DNA of 64,000 bases from Plutella xylostella (GCF_932276165.1 NC_064010.1:682001-746000), one strand, 5' to 3'. Positions 1 through 10,269 are shown, counted from the first letter of the stretch. Made by a program: numbers and translations. The notes: generated by a model not told the origin, from the sequence alone.

Positions 1-265
1 AATAATGTCAATACTCGTTTAACTATAGTTAAATCTTCCCCTGACTGTACCTATATTACACTACAATTAGCCTAATAGCTCGATTATTGCGACACACCAT
101 AAATGAATGCTTTGTATGTTTCCCGCTCTTGGATTTAAGTATAAATATGTATCTTTTATTTACATCGTTAGGCTTGCTGACCTGAAATTAAGTAAAGGGA
201 TGAAGATATGTGACTTACTCACAATTGTTTTACTCGATAGAGCCACGTACAGGAGTTTTGGCCCC

Positions 266-410
266 TACATACATACATATAATATATGCACTCACGACTG
301 TAATCCCCGAAGGGGTAGTCAGATGTAGCTCACAAGCGAGTCACCCACTTTTCGCAGCACATTTGTACTCACGTGATAGGTTGCAAACCATATCACCGTT
401 TTGGGATAAG
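266..410. repeat. Lepidopteran dispersed repeat fragment
   Basis: The block contains CTCACGACTGTAATCCCCGA, a GGGGTAGTCAGATGTA stretch and CACCCACTTTTCGC. A similar block (ACTCACGCC, GGGGTAGGCAGAGGTGC, CACCCACTTTTCGCC) sits at 54611-54680 next to a SINE, so this is probably a decayed copy of the same interspersed family. Bases 1-265 are AT-rich and show nothing recognisable. Confidence 0.4.
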
Positions 411-469
411 TACAATGCACTTAGGACACACATCTAGTTTTGCCCCCTCTCAGAATATAATAGTTCAGT

Positions 470-1010
470 TCTTTATTCAGTAAACAATTAACTTATTGTA
501 TTTGAATTTAACAATAAAAATAACATAAATATCTATGATTAACATAACAATAACATGCACAACAATATTATTATATACTTACAAGCAAAAAGATTCATTA
601 TACGGAAACAAATTTTATAAGATTAAAAAAGAAAATACTGCTAAATTAATTATCAATTTTGTCGTTTATAAATTCCTCAACTGAGTAGTAACATTTCTTC
701 AACAGGTACAATTTTAGTTTTTTACTGAATAGTTTATGAGCAGTCAACTCTTTATATTCTATAGGCAGGTGATTGTACAAATGGAGAGCTTGATACTTTG
801 GTGAATGCTTCGCTATGTCAAGATTTGGGCAGAAATCAGATTTGAGATCCTTTCTTCTTGTCTGTAATCGAGTATGTCTCTCTGATTCAGATTCTAATCG
901 TCGTAGATATTTTACTAGATGGGAAGTGATAACCAGAATATATAAGCATGGCACTGTTAGAATGCTCAGTTTAATAAATACTTCCTTACAAGATTGACGC
1001 TTATATATAA
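470..1010 (-). mobile_element. 5'-truncated non-LTR retrotransposon, RT C-terminal remnant
   Basis: The - strand frame 1074-646 encodes 142 residues. From SCKEVFIKLSILTVPCLYI onward it resembles the end of LINE ORF2 proteins and aligns by eye with SCRALFKNLDLLTLPSLYI in the element at 20484-23385. Both end in a basic segment (FSKKLKLYLLKKCYY here, LFKKKLYQWLC there). A TTTATT at 473-478 (AATAAA on the - strand) marks the 3' end. Endonuclease and catalytic RT motifs are absent, so this is a dead fragment. The 5' break near 1003-1030 is approximate. It is not a host gene. Confidence 0.7.
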
Positions 1011-1260
1011 TATACTCATTGATACATGTCGAGCTAACTAGCCCTTGTTGTATTACTATGACTAACAAACACACATATTGTTGTTAGCTGACAAATTACG
1101 TGATTTCTATTCACCAAACGTTTGTTCAATAAAACTGTAGCGTAACTACGTAGGTAGTGCATCTTAGTCAGTGTGTGTTTCAAGGGAATGGTTGAAGGCC
1201 ACACACGGACATAACTACAAAACAACCATTTATCCTAATCCTAACTAGGTAATATTCTAT

Positions 1261-1462
1261 CTAATATTATAAATGCGAAAGTAACTGTGTCTCTCTCTCT
1301 GTCTGTCTGTAACTCTTTCACGCCAAAACTACTGAACGGATTTGAAGGAAATTTGGTATACATACGGTCTAGACCCTGGGAAAGAACATAGGATACTTTT
1401 TATCCCGGAATTCCCACGGGAAAACTTTTAAAGGCGAAGCGAAGCGCGCGGGAACAGCTAGT
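1261..1462 (+). mobile_element. Helitron-like/MINE-type repeat, copy 1
   Basis: Starts CTAATATTATAAATGCGAAA, has an internal CT/GTCT microsatellite, then AACTCTTTCACGCCAAAACT, TTTGGTATACATACGGTCTA and a GGCGAAGCGAAGCGCGCGGG tail ending in CAGCTAGT. The same layout recurs at 1626-1819 (-) and 59518-59748 (+). The arrangement (microsatellite near one end, GC-rich CTAGT-type 3' end, no TIRs) matches the microsatellite-linked Helitron-like families of Lepidoptera; that family assignment rests on recall. No coding capacity. Confidence 0.7.
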
Positions 1463-1625
1463 CTAGAATATACCATGAATGGTCAACATAAACTCGCTAG
1501 CGATGAAATAGCAACCAGTGACAATAGCACCAAATCACTCCTAAAGCGAAAAGACTACCTTATTATCGAAGTTCATTTAACAACGCATCAGAATCATATC
1601 AATTAAAAACTTCAATTTATAAGTA

Positions 1626-1819
1626 ACTAGCTGTTCGCGCGAGCTTCGCTTCGCCTTAAAAGTTTTCCCGTGGGAATTCTGGAATAAAAAGTAGGGTTAC
1701 TTTCCCAGGGTCTAGACCGTATGTATGCCAAATTTCATTCAAATCCGTTCAGTAGTTTTGGCGTGAAAGAGTAACAGACAGAAAGAAACAGTTACTTTCG
1801 CATTTATAGTATTAGTTAG
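1626..1819 (-). mobile_element. Helitron-like/MINE-type repeat, copy 2 (inverted)
   Basis: Reverse complement of the copy at 1261-1462. It starts ACTAGCTGTTCGCGCGAGCT, passes through TAGACCGTATGTATGCCAAA and ends CGCATTTATAGTATTAGTTA. The microsatellite is nearly lost (AACAGACAGAAAGAAACAG). It lies 163 bp from copy 1 in opposite orientation, making an inverted pair. Confidence 0.7.
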
Positions 1820-2350
1820 GATTCGATCAAATTATAAATACCTACCTATCGAAGTACATTTAACAGCGCATTAGAATATTAGTTACCAACCTAAAATGTA
1901 AATATCTAGTTGGCATGTAAATACAATAAAGTATAATTAAATATTTGGGTACTATAATATCTTAGACAAATATATTAAATATCTAAATATTACTTACCTA
2001 CATAGGTATTTAGCATTATGGTCTGTCCTGATTTTATAATAATCTGATCTAATTTGTATCAACTGTGTTGCAGTCCATGTCTATAATTAGTGCGTTTGCG
2101 TAATGACTGGGAAGTAAATAGTGTAAATACATACCTACCATTGTTTATCAAAGGTACGTACATCATGACAGCTACATAACTGTACCAACAACTCGCCTAT
2201 CTCAGCTGTTAGAATACAAATTTTCTTATAAAATTTTCATAATCTTCTTCCTAGCCTTTTTTTATTTAGGGACGGCTTTGTGCGTTTTCGTAATAAAGGT
2301 TAAAAAAAACGCAAACGCCAGTAATAATCGACTGTAAGACAGGAGACTCC
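1820..2350. other. AT-rich intergenic stretch
   Basis: No coding signal. A segment at 1847-1880 (TATCGAAGTACATTTAACAG) resembles 1565-1600 (TATCGAAGTTCATTTAACAA), so the inverted Helitron-like copies sit inside or beside an older duplicated repeat. Nothing else recognised. Confidence 0.4.
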
Positions 2351-2354
2351 TCCA

Positions 2355-2582
2355 AGACTATAATAATAATAATATGTGGGGACATCTCACACACGGCCAT
2401 CCGACCCCTAGCTATAGGCAGAGCCTGTGTTATGGGTATCGGACAGCTGATATATACGGGTTGGAGATATCACACGAAGCAAACATTTAACACTAAGAAA
2501 TATCTGCACCGGCCGGCATCGAACCTGGGATCTACGGCACAGCATTCAGAGTCACTAACCACTATACCATCCGATTATCGCG
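2355..2582 (-). mobile_element. tRNA-derived SINE
   Basis: Read on the - strand it has a tRNA-like head: box A region ATGGTATAGTGGTTAGTGAC and box B GGTTCGATGCCGG. The body ends ATATCAGCTGTCCGATACCC, GGCTCTGCCTATAGC, GGATGGCCGTGTGTGAGATG and a TTATTATTAT tail. The same body occurs at 9779, 12840, 19545, 32785 and 53580. Pol III promoter boxes are inferred from similarity to tRNA; it is not a functional tRNA gene. Confidence 0.75.
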
Positions 2583-2998
2583 ACATTCTAAGACGATACA
2601 ATCTTTAAACACCTTTAAAAAATATTACTTATGTATAATATTCTCAATCGTTTCCTCATTTCAAAATCACAAGATGAGTAAGTACATATTGCCTTATGTA
2701 TTTCACAGCTATTTACCACATAACATAAGACAGGGAAGTTAAAATACAATACAAGGCGTGAAGTAATATTGAATAGAGAAAAAAAAACGTAAGGAAATAT
2801 AGGAAAAGGGCAATTTATAAAAAACATTATTGTGGTTTTAAAATAATGAGATTAGTTTAAAGTACTTATTATTAATGAAATTAGTTTCTTACGCGTAGAA
2901 CTTAAAGTGATATAATGACCTTCAAAAACCATGAACATTAAATGTTTTACGTAAGAAGGCTAGTATATACCTATCTATTTATAAGATATTTTTATGTG

Positions 2999-3271
2999 TA
3001 GGTGTAGGCATTTCTGCATACTCTCATATTTGGTCTACGCAAATATGACCACATATCCGAATATCGCAATAAACTCAAGTGGCTCCCAATTCGCCTTCGC
3101 CGGAATGCTCATATTCTCTCCTTACTCTACTCTGTGCTGTTCAATCCCTCAACTCCTGCGTACCTCAAAGAGCGTTTTATTTTTAAAAACCATCCAGACG
3201 ACAGACCAATGAGATCCTCACAAATGCGTCTATTGAATTTCCCATCGCATACTACTGAGTTTTACAGCAAC
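2999..3271 (+). mobile_element. Older LINE, ORF2 C-terminal fragment (left half, interrupted)
   Basis: One + frame reads FLHTLIFGLRKYDHISEYRN, then KLKWLPIRLRRNAHILSLLY and ends MRLLNFPSHTTEFYSN at 3271, a typical reverse-transcriptase C-terminal region. The frame resumes 4.7 kb later at 7981 with SFTVTAIRLWNALPLNIRFA. The copy is 5'-truncated near 2999, and a younger LINE has split it between the N and S codons. No start or catalytic core remains. Confidence 0.8.
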
Positions 3272-3349
3272 GAATCGGTCTCCGAGTGTTGTTACGCACA
3301 GTCGCGCTCCAAATCCACATTACAAGCGGTTCTCAACCTTTGATTAGAG

Positions 3350-4279
3350 ATGTACAAGTGCGGTCGGTGTAACGCTGAGATGTCTGACGGGGCTCTGTGC
3401 AGCGTTTGTAGCCGTCACTTCGATTTTCCGTGCTCCGGTATCACTGAGGCCGGCTATCGCAAGCTTGGTGACAGGAAGGCTACATGGCGCTGTCCCTCAT
3501 GCAAGGCAGGATCCTCCCCCCAGGTAACTCCAAAAGTCTCTGCACCGAATGTTGAGCAACTTTACAAGGAATTGCAACTTATAACTAAGAAGTTGGCTCC
3601 TCTCACTACGCTGGTCGAAGATGTGAAGACTATCAGATCCGACATAGATGGGCTTATGGCTTCAGTCGAAAATGCACATGCATCTATCAAGGACTTTAAT
3701 GACTCCGTCAATGTGCTGAGTTCCAGACTTAAACTCGTCGAGGAAAGAATGGAAATTATTCCTGACCTTGAGAAGAAACTGTCTGATCTTCAAGAAGAAA
3801 CAAATCAGCGTGAACAATGGCTGAGAGCGAACAATCTGGAAATTAAAGGTGTACCGCAAAAGCAGGGAGAGAATCTTCTCGACATCGTTGTGAAGATTGG
3901 TAGTGAGATTAATTACCCAGTTACTAAGACGAGTATCAACTATGTGGCTAGAGTGCCGTCACGTGATACTTCCACACCAAAACCTATTATAGTTTCATTC
4001 ATAAACAGATATATGAAGGAAGATTTCATTGCTGCGGCGCGTTCTTTAAACAAGCCTCTCACTCCAGAAAATATTAATCTGCACGGCACAATGAGAATTT
4101 ATATCAACGACCACCTCACTGTAGCTAATAAACAACTATTGCTGAAAACTAAGGAAGCCGCACGTCAGTATGACTTTCAATTCGTTTGGGTCAAACATTG
4201 TAAAATATTGGTCCGCAAAAATACAACTTCACATATCATTAAAATACGCTCAGCCATTGATCTCAAAAAGATTATGTAA
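3350..4279 (+). CDS. LINE ORF1 protein with PHD finger and coiled coil
   Basis: 309 residues. Residues 4-51 carry a C4HC3 PHD-type finger: C4, C7, C17, C20, H23, C28, C48, C51, with a W two residues before the last pair. Residues about 70-165 are rich in L/K/E with heptad spacing, a probable coiled coil for trimerisation. The part from LRANNLEIKGVP to YVARVPS and PKPIIVSF resembles the RRM-like or nucleic-acid chaperone part of LINE ORF1 proteins. It would bind element RNA in a ribonucleoprotein with ORF2. The start is the first ATG after the leader and directly precedes the finger. Intact. Confidence 0.8.
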   Translation: MYKCGRCNAEMSDGALCSVCSRHFDFPCSGITEAGYRKLGDRKATWRCPSCKAGSSPQVTPKVSAPNVEQLYKELQLITKKLAPLTTLVEDVKTIRSDIDGLMASVENAHASIKDFNDSVNVLSSRLKLVEERMEIIPDLEKKLSDLQEETNQREQWLRANNLEIKGVPQKQGENLLDIVVKIGSEINYPVTKTSINYVARVPSRDTSTPKPIIVSFINRYMKEDFIAAARSLNKPLTPENINLHGTMRIYINDHLTVANKQLLLKTKEAARQYDFQFVWVKHCKILVRKNTTSHIIKIRSAIDLKKIM

Positions 4280-4880
4280 GAATTTGCTTGGCTATCATCA
4301 TTATATTATATTGTTGCTTTTTATCACTTGCTGTTATCACAAATGTTTGAGGACCACTGACCCTAAACAAAATTATATTTTGCATTACAACTTACCATTC
4401 GACTTCGCTACCGCATGCCTTACGCCGTTAATTAGAACAAGTAATTTGTACCTTATATGCATTTCGTGTAGGTCGCGATTACTTTGTCAGCACTATTGCT
4501 TACTTTTTCTGTATACCTTCTATCGTGTCGCACTTGTATTTAAAATAATGTCAATGTATCTTACACTTGCAATCAAATTTGTTTACAGTGTTTTCTATGC
4601 CTTTTACTTCGTTATTTTCGCTTTGATAATACTAAGAGGTCGTGATTGTGGAATTTTAATGAGTGGGACAATAGTGGCGCTCACTCATTTATTTCTAATA
4701 TTATGCCCTTTGTATGATAAGAATAAGGTGGCTTTTAATTCCTATTGTGGTGTAATTATGGTTTCAAACGGTGTTCATAACGAGTTCTACAGTTTATACA
4801 TAAAATACATAGTGTGTCATGCTTTGATTGTCTATTACAGTGATTTACTCCAGTTATTCTCACTAATTACTAATGGCTAG
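4170..4880 (+). other. Open frame bridging LINE ORF1 and ORF2
   Basis: 236 codons without a stop. It overlaps the last 110 nt of ORF1 in another frame, fills the whole inter-ORF spacer, and ends in TAG at 4878-4880, overlapping the ORF2 start (ATGGCTAG at 4873-4880). The predicted peptide is hydrophobic and Cys/Tyr-rich with several possible membrane segments, for example ALVFKIMSMYLTLAIKF and FYAFYFVIFALIIL. No similarity is recognised. It may be a real third protein or a translational bridge to ORF2. It could also be an open frame by chance, although about 200 spacer codons in AT-rich DNA without a stop is unexpected. Confidence 0.4.
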
Positions 4881-7743
4881 CCTAAACATTTATCATCAGA
4901 ATGTTCGGGGACTACGGACTAAAACTGAGGTCTTTATTCACAATGTATTGCTTAACGACTATGACGTGATTACTATAAGCGAATCATGGCTTCTTAGCAG
5001 TATCGCAGATTCTGAGTTATTCGATAGTAGGTATACTGTATATCGGCGGGACCGTGATTACGTAGCTACTAGGCAATCCCTGGGAGGTGGAGTGGCGATA
5101 GCAGTCAAGCGTAGTCTTCGGTCATCATGCAGCTATGCGTGGCAGTCTTCGGCCGAGGACATCTGGGTGACAATTTCTTATAAAGACTTAGTGAGGAAAC
5201 GTATTCTCAAATTACATATTTGTACTATCTACCTTTGTAGTGAAAATCTAGGTCATAGTTTTTCCAGGCAATTATATAACTTTACAAATCAATTGACTAA
5301 TTTGTTTTCTACTCATAGTGATGACTTATTCCTTGTGTTAGGTGACTTCAACATGAGCGATATTACTTGGTTATCATCGGCAAATGATTTCCTAATACCG
5401 TCAGGATTATCTGGTGACCATGTTTATAATTTTATTGATACTCTCAGTTTATGTAATCTTAACCAGTACAATAATATCCACAATAACTTTGGGCGCCTGC
5501 TGGACCTGGTACTGTCCAACAAAAATGTCTCAGTTAAAGAATGCTTAGACCCGCTAGTGCCCGAAGATCCACACCACAAAGCCTTGCTTATTGACATAGC
5601 ATTATCTACTACCACTCCTCTCCCAATAAACCCGCATACTTTATACTCATACTCTCGTGCCGACTATACTAACATTAAGAAAAGTGTTCGCGAAATTAAT
5701 TGGCATGATAAACTGTCATCTCACGATCTTAATACTGCAGTGGATTTATTTTACAGTACGCTATACTCAATTAGAGATAAATATGTCCCCACCCGCCGGG
5801 CCGGTAATGAGTCGTACCCACCATGGTTCAACTCAGCACTTGTGAAAATACTCAAGGAAAAGCATAAATATTATAAAAAATTTAAAACTTACGGTAATAT
5901 ATCAGATGAGCTCTCATTCAAAACTCTAAGAGATAGGGCGAAAAAAGTCGAAAATGAATGCTATGCCAACTACATAAGGTCGATCGAATCAGCCATAGTT
6001 CAAAACCCAAAAGCGTTCTGGTCGTACGTCAAGTCTAAGCGAGAAGGTAGCTCTGTCCCCTCTAGCGTCTCGTATGCAGGTGTCACTAGTGATACTGGTC
6101 CGGGTATATCCGAGCTATTTTCCTCTTATTTTCACTCGACGTTCATTCAAAATAATACTTCCAATAACAACCCTTATCCTAGTGACATATTATCTGTGTG
6201 CGATATATCATCTATCGAAGTAAGAACTGGTGAAATCGAAAGGTTTCTGAAGTCGTTAGATTTATCGAAATCTGCGGGACCTGATGAGTTGCCAGCTGTA
6301 TTTCTTTCCAACTGTGCCTCTGAATTAACTGTTCCAATTGCAATCCTCTTCAGTAGGTCACTAACTGAAGGTGTTGTCCCGTTGCGTTGGAAACTGGCAT
6401 TCATTTCTCCAATTCATAAAAAAGGTTCTAAGGATCAGGTAGGTAATTATAGACCGATTTCGAAACTCTGCCTTATAGCAAAGGTGCTGGAGCGGATTGT
6501 CTTCAACCAACTTTATAACAGACTAAAATCAGCGTTCAGCCCTGCCCAGCATGGCTTTCTTAAAGGACGATCCACTGTATCTAATCTTGTTATTTTTAAT
6601 GATTTTATTACTGAGGAGATGGACTCGAATAACAACCAGGTTGCTACAATCTACACAGATTACAGCAAGGCCTTTGATCGGATTGACCATTACCTGCTTC
6701 TCCAAAAACTACATATCATCGGCGTGAGGGGTCATCTTTTAGACTGGTTTCGTTCCTACTTGAATAATCGCAAACAAGCTGTTGTTCTTAATGGTTTTAC
6801 ATCTTCCTGGAGGAGTATTCCATCAGGTGTCCCTCAAGGATCTCTACTAGGACCTCTATTATTTATCATTTTCATTAACGACATCGACACGTGCTTTATA
6901 AATTCTAACTATCTGTTATTCGCTGATGACATGAAAATATTTAGAAAGGTAAACAATTCTTTAGATGAAGCGCTTCTCCAGGATGATCTTCAAAGGCTTG
7001 ACCAGTATTGTACAAATAATAGTCTAGACCTCAATGTTGACAAGTGCTATTTTATTGTGTTTACTCGCAAACGCAAGCCATTCATGTGCTCCTTCAAAAT
7101 TAAAAATCAATCACTTAATCAGGTTTATAGCACTAAAGATCTTGGAGTTACTCATGATTCAAAATTATTATTCGATTCGCATATTGACAACATTGTGGGC
7201 AAAGCTAGTAGGGCTATGGGTTTCATTATGCGTGTGTCAAAACCTTTCAAGTCAATGAAGACCTTAAAAATACTATATTGTTCATATGTCCGTAGTCACC
7301 TAGAATACGCTAGTCAAATATGGAATCCGAAATACGAAACCTATATAAACAGATTGGAGAGAGTACAAAAAAAGTTTACTCGGTTTCTTGGTTTTAAGTT
7401 CAAACTACCCAAAATGTGCTATCAAACAAGATGCAGCAACATGCACTTCTTATCTCTTCAAAATCGCAGAGAGATTGCCGACGTACTATTTCTAGTCAAA
7501 TTAGTGAAGGGTAATATCGACTGTCCGGCATTGCTGTCCAAAGTAGGACTAAGAGTACCCCCTCGACTGACCCGTTTGAAACCGATATTAAATGTACCCA
7601 CCTCAAAAACCAACTACAGACAAAACTCATTCCTGATCAGAGCTTGTAGAAATTTTAACAAACACTTTACTGGTTCTGACATAGATCTTTTTTGTAACAG
7701 TTTGTCCTCAATGAAACATCATCTCATAAATGTGTGCTGTTAG
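4873..7743 (+). CDS. LINE ORF2: APE-type endonuclease and reverse transcriptase
   Basis: 956 residues. The N-terminal endonuclease shows YHQNVRGLRTK, ISESWL, GGGVAIAVK, LVLGDFNMSDITW and LLDLVLSN. The usual SDH near the end of the domain reads PHHKALLID, so the catalytic Asp-His region deviates. The RT shows FISPIHKKGSKDQVGNYRPI, HGFLKGRSTVSNL, IYTDYSKAFDRIDH, SGVPQGSLLGPLLFIIFIND and the active site FADD at residues 683-686. The C-terminus lacks RNase H. The role is target-primed reverse transcription of the element RNA. The start codon overlaps the end of the upstream open frame. Fully open. Confidence 0.9.
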   Translation: MASLNIYHQNVRGLRTKTEVFIHNVLLNDYDVITISESWLLSSIADSELFDSRYTVYRRDRDYVATRQSLGGGVAIAVKRSLRSSCSYAWQSSAEDIWVTISYKDLVRKRILKLHICTIYLCSENLGHSFSRQLYNFTNQLTNLFSTHSDDLFLVLGDFNMSDITWLSSANDFLIPSGLSGDHVYNFIDTLSLCNLNQYNNIHNNFGRLLDLVLSNKNVSVKECLDPLVPEDPHHKALLIDIALSTTTPLPINPHTLYSYSRADYTNIKKSVREINWHDKLSSHDLNTAVDLFYSTLYSIRDKYVPTRRAGNESYPPWFNSALVKILKEKHKYYKKFKTYGNISDELSFKTLRDRAKKVENECYANYIRSIESAIVQNPKAFWSYVKSKREGSSVPSSVSYAGVTSDTGPGISELFSSYFHSTFIQNNTSNNNPYPSDILSVCDISSIEVRTGEIERFLKSLDLSKSAGPDELPAVFLSNCASELTVPIAILFSRSLTEGVVPLRWKLAFISPIHKKGSKDQVGNYRPISKLCLIAKVLERIVFNQLYNRLKSAFSPAQHGFLKGRSTVSNLVIFNDFITEEMDSNNNQVATIYTDYSKAFDRIDHYLLLQKLHIIGVRGHLLDWFRSYLNNRKQAVVLNGFTSSWRSIPSGVPQGSLLGPLLFIIFINDIDTCFINSNYLLFADDMKIFRKVNNSLDEALLQDDLQRLDQYCTNNSLDLNVDKCYFIVFTRKRKPFMCSFKIKNQSLNQVYSTKDLGVTHDSKLLFDSHIDNIVGKASRAMGFIMRVSKPFKSMKTLKILYCSYVRSHLEYASQIWNPKYETYINRLERVQKKFTRFLGFKFKLPKMCYQTRCSNMHFLSLQNRREIADVLFLVKLVKGNIDCPALLSKVGLRVPPRLTRLKPILNVPTSKTNYRQNSFLIRACRNFNKHFTGSDIDLFCNSLSSMKHHLINVCC

Positions 7744-7979
7744 TTTAAATTAATAAGACCCTTTGTTTTTTATGTGATTGTGGTAGGTACCTATTTGGGT
7801 TTGTATTTAATTGTCACGGATTTTTGTTTGCTCCTACTTACAGTCATTACTTTTGTGTTATATGCGGGAACCTGTTAATGGCATCTAGTTGTTATATGTT
7901 CATAATTAATATTTAGTTATTAACAAAATGCTGTTGGTTCTCCACGAAAATGTAAAAATAAATGTAAAAATAAATAAAA

Positions 7980-8386
7980 ACTCATTTACTGTTACTGCTA
8001 TAAGACTGTGGAATGCATTACCACTAAATATCCGTTTTGCCAAGACAATTATAGCATTCAAAAATCAGGTAAAAGAACATTATCTTTCCTCAATCTTGCA
8101 ATAGTACCTAAGTATATATAATATAAATCTAGATAACTATTTCCTCTGCCTTTTTGTATATCTTGTATGTATGTATTTAAGTATTTATTATAAAAATTGT
8201 GAATGTTTACTACTACATTTGTACACCTTCCCACCTTATTCTTTAAGTCATTCCTCCACCCAAAGGTTGCCTGGAAGAGATCGCTTTTAGCGATAAGGCC
8301 GCCTATTGCTTTAACTCCACTGTATAAATTGTTATTTGTGTTATTTTTAGTCAATAAAGTAGTATTCTATTCTATTCTATTCTAGG
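7980..8386 (+). mobile_element. Older LINE, ORF2 end and 3' UTR (right half)
   Basis: Continues the interrupted frame of 2999-3271: SFTVTAIRLWNALPLNIRFA, then KNQVKEHYLSSILQ and stop TAG at 8102-8104. The 3' UTR contains CCCAAAGGTTGCCTGGAAGA, then the hairpin ATCGC-TTTTA-GCGAT and AAGGCCGCC, AATAAA at 8353-8358 and a (TTCTA)n tail. The same 3' UTR core occurs at 11025-11158 and, inverted, at 40139-40262. Confidence 0.85.
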
Positions 8387-8721
8387 CTTAGCTGAGCTTT
8401 TTTGTCCTTGAATGACATTGTTGTGTTGAAGTAAGTAGTACCTAAAAACCCGCGAAATTCTATCAGTATGTACCTATAGACATTTTCAAATTCGTCAGTT
8501 TTTCCGATCTAGCGACAACATCATTATAAAGCCATGCGGCAGACAAGTCGCGGGGTTACGTCAAACCTACAAATGGCTATGTCATTACCACCGGATCAAT
8601 GTCGAGTTTGTTTTGCTAATAAAGGTTATCTAGGACAGCCTAAGTAGGTAAAGTACTTATTTATGTATGTATGTTGAAGACATACACGCTTATTGGTTTA
8701 AAGGTAACTTAAACTTCTGAT

Positions 8722-9282
8722 TAAGGGTGAATTCGTCCAAACATCACGTTACACGAGAATAACTATACCGGAATTAAAATTATACGCGAGTAAATATCTA
8801 GGATAAGTACATTTGCATTCTACCAAGTTATACCATGATTAAATTGAATGAACGAGGAACGAAACTGTAATGCAACTAAAATAAAAATAGCTGCGTTTCA
8901 AAGCATGCAATAGAAATGACATGCCAACTTAGTTTGAATGGATTATAAAAGTATGAAATTGTTTATGTTTTAATATTTTATTCGCTGTTGTTATTCTGAG
9001 ACTTTGCCTTTTAACGTAATTTTGTTTATGTTTTGACAGATGTGTTTATATGTCATTATGACGGTTTTCTAATCAGCTGATGTGCCGCCGCCATTACAAA
9101 ATTACTCTCGGATAAGCTCGTTACACGGTCAATTTTGGCGGTATAACATTTTATTCTTGGGATAAGCTAGTTATCTTGGTTTCAGGTTTGGTAGAATGCA
9201 AAATCTGCTTACTCGCGAGTAACTGGTACTTTACTCGTGAGTAAAAAGTTACTCGACGTTGGTCGAATCCGCCCTAAAGGTG
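8722..9282. mobile_element. MITE with GGGCGGATTCGACCAA-type ends
   Basis: The left end TTAAGGGTGAATTCGTCCAA and right end TTGGTCGAATCCGCCCTAAA are imperfect inverted repeats. Internally GTTACACGAGAATAAC and CATTCTACCAAGTTATACC pair roughly with GGTTTGGTAGAATGCA and TTACTCGTGAGTAA. About 560 bp, no coding capacity. Bases 8390-8720 between this element and the LINE show nothing recognisable. Confidence 0.6.
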
Positions 9283-9778
9283 TTAATTGGCCGCAAATAT
9301 TTATATAGGATTCATTTGCGGCTAGCGACTTGTCGCTTGACAGAAAATAACCCATAACATTAAACTGGGGAAAAGTTGGTCCAATAATGAACCTCTGCCA
9401 GTACACTCAACAAAAGAGACAGTAGAGACCCTTGCGAAAACATTTTCATTATTATGATTTACTTAATCTATAGCAGATACGTTATCAATAGAGTTTCACT
9501 GTAAGTATGACTAATTTTTATTTACACATATTTGTACCAATGTATTAAAAAATATTCTTTAATTGCAAACTATCTTTAATCAGTGATTTTTGGGATCAAA
9601 CTGTTTATGCAGTCTATGGTAGATTTTGTATATCTTTTGTTGTCTGTACATTAGCACAAGATGTAGAGTTTACACATGTTGTGTCTAGATGTCCTAGGTC
9701 AATAATCTCAGATGGCTGTGTCCTTCATTAAACAACAGATCAACTTTCGTTATTTACAACCTGTTTAAACCATCACAC

Positions 9779-10012
9779 CCGGCCGAATGGTGTAGTGGTT
9801 ACTGACCCTGACTGCTATGAGGAAGGTCCCGGGTTCGATTCAAGGCCGGGGTGGATATTTGTTTAAAGTCAGTAAGTCACTCAGATTTTGGGTGTTTGTA
9901 TGTAGGTATATACCTAATATATGTCGTGTGTAGATATATCAGCTGTCCGATACCCATATTAGAGGCTAGTTTGGGTTAAGATGGCTGTGTGTGAGATGTC
10001 CCCAGATATTAT
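9779..10012 (+). mobile_element. tRNA-derived SINE
   Basis: Head CCGAATGGTGTAGTGGTTAC and CCCGGGTTCGATTCAAG give tRNA-like boxes A and B. The body GGATATTTGTTTAAAGTCAG leads to ATATCAGCTGTCCGATACCC and GGCTGTGTGTGAGATGTCCC, matching the copy at 53580-53845. The usual GGCTCTGCCTAGCTTGGGG part is diverged here. Confidence 0.75.
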
Positions 10013-10269
10013 CATAATATCTAGAACGAGCCAGAATATATAAATACAATCTAGGATTCAGCGAGAGAATCGTATATAAGTACGTGTGGCACATTTCATA
10101 ATGGATTGACGTAGACCACATCAAAACAACATTATTCAAATATTTCCGTTTCTACGTTACAGTTTCCTATTTTAATTATATTGAGATCTATTTGATGACG
10201 TAGTGTGGTCGCTGATCTATGATTATAGTGAATCATTCACTAATATATTAATACACGTGTAAAAATAAT

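Larger units (their letters stand above)
3272..7979 (+). mobile_element. Full-length two-ORF non-LTR retrotransposon (jockey/CR1 group)
   Basis: About 4.7 kb: a 78-bp 5' leader, ORF1 (3350-4279) with a PHD finger, a 593-bp spacer, ORF2 (4873-7743) with endonuclease and reverse transcriptase, a roughly 235-bp 3' UTR, and an A-rich tail built from AAATGTAAAAATA units. Both ORFs are uninterrupted, suggesting recent insertion. The flanks rejoin as one continuous older LINE reading frame, which fixes both borders to within a few bases. No convincing long target duplication is seen. A PHD finger in ORF1 is known for CR1-like and related clades; the exact clade is not decided. Confidence 0.85.
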
